From NCBI GenBank assembly GCA_045660125.1, contig JAZRDG010000090.1:1-7366 (forward strand): DNA of 7,366 nucleotides. The letters are read 5' to 3'. Positions 1 through 4,881 of the stretch are shown here, in pieces. Made by a program: the position numbers and the translations under genes. The notes under the pieces are model-generated. The model did not search any database, was not told the DNA's origin, and worked only from the letters and a program-made list of their open reading frames with translations. The DNA is from SVQP01 sp045660125 (GTDB lineage: Bacteria > Bacillota > Clostridia > Oscillospirales > CAG-272). Every line of letters starts with the position of its first letter. Position 1 is the stretch's first letter.

Positions 1-87
1 AAGGACGTAATGACCAGCGCAAGCCAGATTACCGAGAGCCTTGAAGAATCCGTAGGCATTGACCTTAAGAGCATGCTCGCAGGCTTT
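1..87. repeat. Artefactual first copy of an 87-bp duplicated segment
   Basis: This stretch is identical to 172-258, at an offset of 171 bp. It codes in frame 1 for the same flotillin-like tail residues, then runs straight into adapter sequence at 88 and stops at TAG 109-111 inside the adapter. The copy starts exactly at base 1 of the window, at the base that also follows the adapter at 172. That is expected if both copies are one 87-bp library insert read twice around a circularised template. I infer it is not a genomic duplication. Whether true genomic sequence lies to the left cannot be seen here. Confidence 0.9.
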
Positions 88-171
88 AAGTCGGAGGCCA
101 AGCGGTCTTAGGAAGACAACTCCATGGAACAACTCCTTGGCTCACAGAACGACATGGCTACGATCCGACTT
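88..171. other. DNBSEQ/MGI sequencing adapter with 10-nt barcode (synthetic contamination)
   Basis: Positions 88-119 (32 nt, beginning AAGTCGGAGGCCAAGCGG) match the DNBSEQ/MGI forward adapter sequence. Positions 130-171 (42 nt, ending CATGGCTACGATCCGACTT) match the reverse complement of the partner adapter. The 10 nt between them (120-129) have the length of a DNBSEQ sample barcode. The three lengths, 32+10+42, fill the 84 bp between the two 87-bp copies exactly. The match rests on recall of the published adapters, not on a search. No biological feature should be annotated across this interval. Confidence 0.96.
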
Positions 172-294
172 AAGGACGTAATGACCAGCGCAAGCCAGAT
201 TACCGAGAGCCTTGAAGAATCCGTAGGCATTGACCTTAAGAGCATGCTCGCAGGCTTTGTCGGCGGTAAGGCAGCTGCTAACAACGATCAATAA
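172..294 (+). CDS. Flotillin-like (SPFH family) protein, C-terminal fragment
   Basis: The 40 codons from AAG 172 to TAA 292-294 encode KDVMTSASQITESLEESVGI followed by DLKSMLAGFVGGKAAANNDQ. The pattern of a polar helix, then G-[IV]-D-L-x-x-[ML]-L-x-G-F-x-G-G, resembles the extreme C-terminus of bacterial flotillin-family (SPFH/Band 7) proteins as I recall them. Those proteins are membrane-associated scaffolds of functional membrane microdomains, and this tail follows their coiled-coil region. The SPFH domain and the true start are missing because the upstream sequence is synthetic adapter. The reading frame happens to stay open through the adapter from ATG 124 inside the barcode, so automated callers may report a false 56-aa gene at 124-294. 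The downstream membrane/zinc-ribbon gene begins 5 nt after the stop, suggesting co-transcription. The family call is inference from a short tail; the artefactual left boundary is firm. Confidence 0.6.
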   Translation, partial: KDVMTSASQITESLEESVGIDLKSMLAGFVGGKAAANNDQ

Positions 295-299
295 TCGTT

Positions 300-899
300 A
301 TGTCCAAACCCAAACTCGTTTTGCCACGTGACCTTTCGGGTCACGTGCGCAAAACGGTGATGAGAAAGCTTACTCCGTGCGTGCTGCTGTTGCTCGTATT
401 CGGTGTGGTGTTGTATTTCTGGGGAGAGCGCATCTTCGAGATCCTGCCCCCGATTGCCCGTATCGCGGCTTATATTTTGACTATGCTGCTCCCGTTTGCC
501 ATTACACGCTTTCCGTTTTGCCTGTTTGACAAAACCTTTGTGGGAACGGTGACAAACGTACACGTCAAAAACGAGTATACCATGGAAAAAAAGGAACAGT
601 TTTCGCGTTCATATACGTCGCGCAGGCTGATCCAGGCAGCGTATCTGGACGTCAAGGAGCCTGATGGCAGCACAAGGCAGGTCAAGATCATGCTGGGCAA
701 TAATGCCATCGCAGATGAGTTCCACCCTGGAGATACCGTATTTCACCTGTACGGTGCCAAGCACACGTTGATTTTGCCCGAGCTTGCGGGCGACCACGTG
801 GAATGCCCGGTCTGCGGCGACGATAACCGTGCCGAGCTGACCGCGTGCCATTCGTGTGGGCATACGCTGATCAAGAGCATCAAGGACGTATTACAATAA
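300..899 (+). CDS. Hypothetical membrane protein with C-terminal zinc ribbon
   Basis: I do not recognise a named family for this 199-aa protein. A basic N-terminus (1-24) precedes two hydrophobic segments, about residues 26-43 and 51-69, separated by a short WGERIFEILP turn. This predicts a two-helix anchor with both ends on the same side of the membrane. Residues about 78-165 look like a beta-rich domain (VGTVTNVHVKNEY, AYLDVKEPDGSTRQVKIML, HPGDTVFHLYGAKHTLIL). The C-terminus holds a zinc ribbon, C169-P-V-C172 and C183-H-S-C186, expected to be cytoplasmic. The start at 300 lies 5 nt after the flotillin-like stop but has no clear Shine-Dalgarno. An in-frame ATG at 360 (MRKLTPCVLL) would also leave both helices intact and would place the 317-356 hairpin in the leader. 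An intrinsic terminator ends the unit. Context suggests a partner of the flotillin-like protein; this is inference. Confidence 0.8.
   Translation: MSKPKLVLPRDLSGHVRKTVMRKLTPCVLLLLVFGVVLYFWGERIFEILPPIARIAAYILTMLLPFAITRFPFCLFDKTFVGTVTNVHVKNEYTMEKKEQFSRSYTSRRLIQAAYLDVKEPDGSTRQVKIMLGNNAIADEFHPGDTVFHLYGAKHTLILPELAGDHVECPVCGDDNRAELTACHSCGHTLIKSIKDVLQ
317..356 (+). other. Strong hairpin at the 5' end of the membrane/zinc-ribbon gene
   Basis: The left arm 317-333 (CGTTTTGC+CACGTGACC) pairs with 339-356 (GGTCACGTG, bulged C348, GCAAAACG). This gives a 17-bp stem with one bulge and a TTTCG loop at 334-338. Each arm carries a CACGTG palindrome. There is no T-tract after it, so it is not a standard intrinsic terminator. 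It covers codons 6-19 if translation starts at 300, or sits just before ATG 360. A role in translation control, mRNA stability or protein binding is possible but unproven. Confidence 0.75.
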
Positions 900-904
900 G
901 AATG

Positions 905-938
905 AAAACCACCGTCTGTTCGCAGGCGGTGGTTTTTT
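905..938 (+). terminator. Rho-independent terminator after the membrane/zinc-ribbon gene
   Basis: The arm AAAACCACCGTCTG (905-918) pairs with CAGGCGGTGGTTTT (923-936), giving a 14-bp stem with one G-U pair. The loop is TTCG, a stable tetraloop, and the stem runs into six T residues (933-938). It begins 5 nt after the TAA of the preceding gene and closes the flotillin-like transcription unit, isolating it from the heat-shock operon. Confidence 0.92.
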
Positions 939-955
939 GCGCGTCATAAATGCGC

Positions 956-978
956 GGGCGATCACTGATCGCCCCTAC
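956..978. repeat. REP-like palindrome 1
   Basis: GGGCGATCA (956-964) and TGATCGCCC (966-974) form a perfect 9-bp inverted repeat around C965; as RNA or single-stranded DNA the likely hairpin is seven pairs with a 5-nt loop. It ends in CCCCTAC (972-978), the terminal motif shared with palindrome 3 and, in reverse complement, with palindrome 2. Confidence 0.8.
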
Positions 979-998
979 ATTGTCATAAAGAAATGTTT

Positions 999-1013
999 CC
1001 GTTGCCCCAACGG
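999..1013. repeat. Small hairpin between REP-like palindromes
   Basis: CCGTTG (999-1004) and CAACGG (1008-1013) form a perfect 6-bp stem with a CCC loop. It lies between palindromes 1 and 2 and may be part of the same composite repeat unit. I can assign no function. Confidence 0.55.
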
Positions 1014-1020
1014 TCTTGTC

Positions 1021-1045
1021 GTAGGGGCGGATTCCATATCCGCCC
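1021..1045. repeat. REP-like palindrome 2
   Basis: After GTAG (1021-1024), GGGCGGAT (1025-1032) pairs with ATCCGCCC (1038-1045) around loop TCCAT. The GTAGGGGC head is shared with palindrome 3. The core (GGAT..ATCC) differs from the GATC/GATTC cores of palindromes 1 and 3, so these look like variants of one repeat family. Confidence 0.8.
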
Positions 1046-1061
1046 GCGATCTAAACCACCA

Positions 1062-1092
1062 CCGTAGGGGCATTCACGAATCGCCCCTACGG
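1062..1092. repeat. REP-like palindrome 3
   Basis: CCGTAGGGGC (1062-1071) is perfectly inverted as GCCCCTACGG (1083-1092). The inner ATTC (1072-1075) pairs with GAAT (1078-1081), leaving C1082 bulged. The unpaired C suggests one G was lost from a symmetric parent with GGGGCGATTC/GAATCGCCCC arms. This is the longest and most complete of the three palindromes. Confidence 0.82.
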
Positions 1093-1167
1093 ATAGACCC
1101 ATCCACGCATATTTCCCACCAAATTTTGCATACTAATTGGGGTGCAGGGAATAGCGCGCGAGTCGGG

Positions 1168-1199
1168 CGTGAAATTAGCACTCACCCGTGAAATTAGCA
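1168..1199. repeat. 13-bp direct repeat carrying TTAGCA
   Basis: CGTGAAATTAGCA occurs at 1168-1180 and again at 1187-1199, a 19-bp period. The first copy runs on to give TTAGCACTC (1175-1183), a perfect CIRCE half-site; the second retains only TTAGCA followed by AAG. They lie 41-72 bp upstream of the -35 box. This could be a remnant of an older operator or an auxiliary HrcA contact; the second is speculative. Confidence 0.6.
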
Positions 1200-1239
1200 A
1201 AGTTCATAAAATATTAACAAAGAAAAAGGCAAAAGGGAC

Positions 1240-1268
1240 TTGACAAAGCGGCTGAAAAGTGCTAAATT
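1240..1268 (+). promoter_or_regulatory. Sigma-A-type promoter of the hrcA-dnaK operon
   Basis: A perfect -35 box TTGACA (1240-1245) is followed after 17 bp by TAAATT (1263-1268), a 4-of-6 match to the -10 consensus. Transcription should start around 1274-1278, immediately before CIRCE at 1280. This is the standard arrangement for HrcA-repressed operons. The -10 overlaps an extra HrcA half-site (1257-1265). Confidence 0.85.
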
Positions 1269-1288
1269 TATGTCAGCGGTTAGCACTT
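1257..1288. promoter_or_regulatory. Outward-facing HrcA half-site pair over the -10
   Basis: AAGTGCTAA (1257-1265) is the perfect reverse complement of TTAGCACTT (1280-1288), the left arm of CIRCE, with 14 bp between. The order of the half-sites is everted relative to the normal TTAGCACTC-N9-GAGTGCTAA layout. The extra half-site covers the start of the -10 box, so HrcA bound here could block RNA polymerase directly. As sequence the inverted repeat is certain; binding is inference. Confidence 0.6.
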
Positions 1289-1306
1289 GCATAAAAAGAG
1301 TGCTAA
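1280..1306 (+). promoter_or_regulatory. CIRCE element (HrcA operator)
   Basis: TTAGCACTT (1280-1288), a 9-nt spacer (1289-1297) and GAGTGCTAA (1298-1306) match the CIRCE consensus TTAGCACTC-N9-GAGTGCTAA with a single change, at the last base of the left arm. It lies at the predicted transcript start, between promoter and hrcA. It should serve as the DNA operator and also form a stem at the 5' end of the mRNA. Confidence 0.96.
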
Positions 1307-1344
1307 AAATCGTCGAAAGATACCCAAAAGAGAGGAGATTCGCC

Positions 1345-2439
1345 ATGGCAGGCAAGCACGAGGGGCTCAGTGAACGCAAAAAGTTAATATTGAAGGCCAT
1401 CGTTGAGGCACATATTGCCGAGGGCGAGCCGGTTGGCTCCAAGTCGCTCATGGCAAATCAGCAGATCGTTTGCTCGTCTGCTACCATTCGTAACGAAATG
1501 GCAGAGCTTGAGGAGATGGGATATCTGGTACAGCCTCACACCTCTGCGGGCAGAGTGCCAAGTGAGCTGGGCTACCGCTTTTACGTAGATTCGCTGATCG
1601 AGCACTACGCGATGACCGCGCACGACATCAAGGAGATCGGCGGACTGTTAAAATCCAAGATGCACGAGCTGGACGAGGTGCTGCTGGCGGCTTCGCGCGT
1701 TGCGTCCAATCTGACCAACTATACGGGCATTGCCATCAAGCCCCGCGCATCTGCTGCACGCATCAATCGCTTTGAGATCATTTATATCAGACCCACCGAG
1801 TTTATCGTGGTTATGGTTGCCGCGTCAAGCGACGTCAAGACCAAGAGCGTACACACCGAGCAGGAGATCACCGCAGACGTGACCGCGCACCTTTCAAGCG
1901 TGCTCAACGCCAACATCGCAGGACTTACCTCGCATCAGATCAATCTGCCCATTATTATGAATATGGAAGCCGAGATGGGGCAGCAAGCAAGCCTTGTGTC
2001 GCCCGTGATCAAGGCGGTGTACGAAACGCTCAACGAGCTGGACGACGGTGAGGTACGCTGGAGCGGCATTGATCAGCTGCTGCAATACCCCGAATTTGAG
2101 GACCGCGACACGCTCAAGCACGTGCTTGGCGCACTGGAAGGGCAGGACGAGATCCTTGACCTTGTATCCGCAGGCGACCGCGAGGACGTCAACGTGGTGT
2201 TCGGTGCAGGCGGCATGACGGGACCTATGAACAATTCGGCTATGGTGTATAAGCACATTGTCAAGGACGGCAAGACGGTGGGTGCGATCGGCATCATCGG
2301 TCCGCGCCGTATGGATTACGCCAAGGTGCTGGCAACACTTGAAAGCCTGACCGGCAATATCGCGGATATGCTGGGCGATGATACCAAACTTTTGAACGGA
2401 GGACAACCCAATGGAACAGACCCAAAGACCCGCGGATGA
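1345..2439 (+). CDS. hrcA: Heat-inducible transcription repressor HrcA
   Basis: HrcA is the dimeric repressor that binds CIRCE and shuts off the chaperone operon; GroEL is known to help keep it active. The protein is 364 aa. An N-terminal winged helix-turn-helix covers about residues 8-75 (ERKKLILKAI, EGEPVGSKSL, SSATIRNEMAELEEMGYL, HTSAGRVPSELGYRFYVD). A GAF-like core and dimerisation region follow. The C-terminal motif IGIIGPRRMDYAKVLATLESL (about 316-336) is typical. The start at 1345 (MAGKHEGLSE) is chosen because AGAGGAG (1331-1337) sits 7 nt upstream. A longer frame beginning at TTG 1240 would start on the -35 box and span CIRCE, so it is wrong. The region around 283-300 (VNVVFGAGGMTGPMNNSAMVY) departs from the usual GxEN-like consensus. 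The last 29 bp overlap grpE, which implies translational coupling. Regulation is autogenous through CIRCE. Confidence 0.97.
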   Translation: MAGKHEGLSERKKLILKAIVEAHIAEGEPVGSKSLMANQQIVCSSATIRNEMAELEEMGYLVQPHTSAGRVPSELGYRFYVDSLIEHYAMTAHDIKEIGGLLKSKMHELDEVLLAASRVASNLTNYTGIAIKPRASAARINRFEIIYIRPTEFIVVMVAASSDVKTKSVHTEQEITADVTAHLSSVLNANIAGLTSHQINLPIIMNMEAEMGQQASLVSPVIKAVYETLNELDDGEVRWSGIDQLLQYPEFEDRDTLKHVLGALEGQDEILDLVSAGDREDVNVVFGAGGMTGPMNNSAMVYKHIVKDGKTVGAIGIIGPRRMDYAKVLATLESLTGNIADMLGDDTKLLNGGQPNGTDPKTRG

Positions 2440-2998
2440 GACCGTAGAGGCAGAAGTGCCCGAAACGGAAGCAGCCGAGGTACAGAGCGAGCCCGAGGAA
2501 AAGCCGGGTCGCGCAGATAAAAAGAAGCTCAAGAAGGCAGAGGCACAGATCGCCGAGCTGGAAAAGCAGCTGGAAGAGAGCAAGGCTGAGCTTGCAGCAG
2601 CAAACGATAAGTACATGCGCATGATCGCAGAGTACGATAACTACCGCCGCCGCACCGCAAAGGAAAAGGACGGCATTTACGCAGATGCTTATGCGGACGC
2701 ACTTAAGGGTATTCTCCCGATTCTGGATAATCTGGAGCGCGCTGTGGGTGTTGGCGAGGCAGAGGCACTGCAAAAGGGACTTGCCATGACGCTCAAGGGC
2801 GCCGAGGACGCACTTGCCAAGATGGGCGTGACCGCTTTTGGCGAGAAGGGCGAGACCTTTGATCCCGAAAAGCACAATGCAGTTATGCATATCGAAGACG
2901 AGCAGTACTCCGAGGGCGAGATCACCGAGGTTTACCAAAAGGGCTATGCAAAGGGCGATAAGATTCTGCGCTTTGCCATGGTCATCGTCGCAAACTAA
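2411..2998 (+). CDS. grpE: Nucleotide exchange factor GrpE
   Basis: GrpE is the cytoplasmic dimer that drives ADP release from DnaK, resetting the folding cycle. The 195-aa length is normal. An acidic, disordered N-terminus (1-35) leads into a long coiled-coil helix (about 38-85, KKLKKAEAQIAELEKQLEES through DNYRRR). The helix-bundle motif ILPILDNLERA (101-111) follows. The C-terminal beta-domain contacts DnaK and carries the family signature FDPEKHNAVMHIEDE...EGEITEVYQKGY...KILRFAMVIVAN (150-195). The start ATG 2411 is preceded by GGAGGA (2398-2403) with a 7-nt spacer, lying inside the hrcA reading frame. The N-terminal tail is poorly conserved across the family, so small start shifts cannot be excluded, but the ribosome binding site supports this one. 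Confidence 0.97.
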   Translation: MEQTQRPADETVEAEVPETEAAEVQSEPEEKPGRADKKKLKKAEAQIAELEKQLEESKAELAAANDKYMRMIAEYDNYRRRTAKEKDGIYADAYADALKGILPILDNLERAVGVGEAEALQKGLAMTLKGAEDALAKMGVTAFGEKGETFDPEKHNAVMHIEDEQYSEGEITEVYQKGYAKGDKILRFAMVIVAN

Positions 2999-3043
2999 TT
3001 TTTGAAATCTATTGAACACCATATATAAGGAGGAATTACAATT

Positions 3044-4870
3044 ATGGGAAAGATCATCGGTATAGATTTAGGTACAACAAACTCTTGCGTAGCAGTATTC
3101 GAGGGCTCTGAGCCCATCGTTATCCCCAATCCCGAAGGCAGCAGAACCACCCCTTCGGTAGTCGCATTCTCCAAGGCAGGCGAAAGAATGGTCGGCCAGG
3201 TTGCAAAGCGTCAGGAGATCACCAACCCCGACAGAACCGTTATCTCTATCAAGAGAGAAATGGGCTCTGCTTTTAAGACCAACATCGACGGCAAGGCATA
3301 CACCCCTCAGGAGATCTCCGCAATGATCCTTCAGAAGCTCAAGGCTGACGCAGAGAGCTACCTTGGCACTACCGTTACCGAGGCAGTTATCACCGTTCCC
3401 GCATACTTCTCTGACGCACAGCGTCAGGCAACCAAGGATGCAGGTAAGATCGCAGGCCTTGACGTAAAGAGAATCATCAACGAGCCCACCGCAGCAGCAC
3501 TTGCTTACGGTATGGACAAGGAGAACGAGCAGAAGATCATGGTATTCGACCTTGGCGGCGGTACCTTCGACGTTTCCATTCTCGAGATCTCGGACGGCGT
3601 ATTTGAGGTTCTTGCAACCAACGGCGACACCAAGCTGGGTGGCGACGACTTCGACCAGAGAATTATCGACTGGATGGCTGATAAGTTCCAGCGCGAGAAC
3701 GGTGTAGACCTGCGCAAGGACAAGATGGTGCTGCAGAGACTCAAGGACGCAGCAGAGAAGGCAAAGATCGAGCTTTCCGGCATGATGAGCGCAGATATCA
3801 ACCTGCCCTTCATTACCGCAACCAGCGCAGGCCCCTTGCACTTTGAGGCAACCCTGACCAGAGCCGAGTTCGACCGCATCACCGCTGACTTGGTTGACCG
3901 CGCTATGGTTCCCACCAAGAAGGCGCTGGCTGATGCAGGCCTGAGCGTTTCTCAGATCGACAAGTGCCTCTTGGTCGGCGGTTCTACCAGAATTCCCGCC
4001 GTACAGGAAGCAGTCAAGAAGTTCATCGGCAAGGAGCCCTTCAAGGGCATTAACCCCGACGAGTGCGTAGCAATCGGCGCTGCAATTCAGGGCGGCGTAC
4101 TGGGCGGCGAGGTCAAGGATCTGCTGCTTCTGGACGTAACCCCTCTGTCCCTGGGTATTGAGACCATGGGCGGCGTATTCAACCGCATCATTGACAGAAA
4201 CACCACCATCCCCGTAAAGAAGAGCCAGATCTACTCCACCGCAGCTGACGGTCAGACCTCTGTTGAGATCCACGTCCTGCAGGGCGAGCGTGAGATGGCA
4301 CAGTATAACACCACGCTTGGCAGATTCATTCTGGACGGCATTGCTCCCGCTCCCCGCGGCGTGCCCCAGATCGAGGTTACCTTTGACATTGACGCCAACG
4401 GCATCGTAAACGTTACCGCAAAGGATAAGGGCACCGGCAAGGAGCAGCACATCGTGATCACCTCCTCGACCAACATGTCTCAGGAGGATATTGATAAGGC
4501 AGTTCGCGAGGCTGAAAAGTTTGCTGAAGAGGACAAGAAGCAGAAGGAAGCCGTTGACGTACGCAACCACGCTGAGTCCATGGTATTCCAGATGGAAAAG
4601 ACGCTCTCCGAGGTAGAGGGCAAGGTCAGCGCAGAGGCGATCAACGAGGCTCGCGCAGGCATTGAAAAGCTCAAGGAGACCCTGAAGGGCAGCGACACCG
4701 CAGCGATCAAGGCAGATACCGAGGCTTGCGAAAAGGCATTCTACAAGGTATCCGAGGAGCTGTACCGTCAGCAGAGCGCACAGGGCGGCGACCAGGCACA
4801 GGGCGGCAACTACAACGCAGGTGACGGCACCTACTACGACGCAAACTACGAGGATAACTCCAACAAGTAA
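3044..4870 (+). CDS. dnaK: Molecular chaperone DnaK (Hsp70)
   Basis: DnaK is the ATP-dependent Hsp70 that binds exposed hydrophobic segments of unfolded proteins. It is 608 aa, close to the Firmicutes norm. The nucleotide-binding domain shows IDLGTTNSCVAV (7-18), VPAYFSDAQRQATKDAG (118-134), NEPTAAALAYG (146-156), DLGGGTFDVSIL (169-180) and LLVGGSTRIPAVQE (309-322). The interdomain linker DLLLLDV is at 359-365. The substrate-binding beta domain runs to about 475 and the helical lid to about 575, with a Gly/Gln/Asn-rich tail (580-608). The stretch between REMG (71-74) and YTPQEISA lacks the insertion of Gram-negative DnaK. AAGGAGG (3027-3033) lies 10 nt before ATG, the best ribosome binding site in the window. 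Arg codons are AGA-rich (11 of 24), unlike prmA (1 of 15) or dnaJ (about 3 of 20), consistent with high expression. The 45-bp gap from grpE has no terminator. Confidence 0.99.
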   Translation: MGKIIGIDLGTTNSCVAVFEGSEPIVIPNPEGSRTTPSVVAFSKAGERMVGQVAKRQEITNPDRTVISIKREMGSAFKTNIDGKAYTPQEISAMILQKLKADAESYLGTTVTEAVITVPAYFSDAQRQATKDAGKIAGLDVKRIINEPTAAALAYGMDKENEQKIMVFDLGGGTFDVSILEISDGVFEVLATNGDTKLGGDDFDQRIIDWMADKFQRENGVDLRKDKMVLQRLKDAAEKAKIELSGMMSADINLPFITATSAGPLHFEATLTRAEFDRITADLVDRAMVPTKKALADAGLSVSQIDKCLLVGGSTRIPAVQEAVKKFIGKEPFKGINPDECVAIGAAIQGGVLGGEVKDLLLLDVTPLSLGIETMGGVFNRIIDRNTTIPVKKSQIYSTAADGQTSVEIHVLQGEREMAQYNTTLGRFILDGIAPAPRGVPQIEVTFDIDANGIVNVTAKDKGTGKEQHIVITSSTNMSQEDIDKAVREAEKFAEEDKKQKEAVDVRNHAESMVFQMEKTLSEVEGKVSAEAINEARAGIEKLKETLKGSDTAAIKADTEACEKAFYKVSEELYRQQSAQGGDQAQGGNYNAGDGTYYDANYEDNSNK

Positions 4871-4881
4871 TTGAAAAACAC

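Larger units (their letters stand above)
939..1239. other. Non-coding spacer with REP-like palindromes
   Basis: I find no credible gene in these 301 bp. The reading frame open at 937-1191 has no ribosome binding site and simply runs through palindromic repeats. The left part holds three REP-like palindromes and a small hairpin. The right part holds a 13-bp direct repeat with HrcA half-site sequence and an AT-rich stretch (about 1190-1235) just upstream of the hrcA promoter. Confidence 0.85.

Noticed and set aside
1..294. Natural internal repeat or recombination in a flotillin gene
   Set aside because: The sequence between the copies is sequencing adapter plus a barcode of the expected lengths, which explains the duplication completely.
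956..1092. Possible CRISPR-like or attenuator array
   Set aside because: The three palindromes differ in core and spacing, there are no uniform spacers and no cas genes, and no leader peptide accompanies them.
937..1191. 84-codon frame in the spacer
   Set aside because: It runs through REP-like palindromes, begins in the T-tract and tail of a terminator, has no ribosome binding site and no recognisable protein features.
1894..3022. Two 242-codon antisense frames over hrcA and grpE
   Set aside because: Both are low-complexity shadows (Ser/Ala- or Leu/Cys-rich) of well-supported sense genes, with no ribosome binding sites or domains.
3002..3027. Possible internal promoter before dnaK (TTGAAA ... 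TATATA)
   Set aside because: The boxes are only 14 bp apart and the AT-rich gap is better explained as an unstructured region ahead of the strong dnaK ribosome binding site.
3068..4570. 500-codon open frame on the minus strand opposite dnaK
   Set aside because: Long antisense frames opposite dnaK are a known effect of its codon bias. The translation is Leu/Cys/Val-rich without recognisable domains, has no ribosome binding site, and lies wholly against an intact, highly conserved gene.
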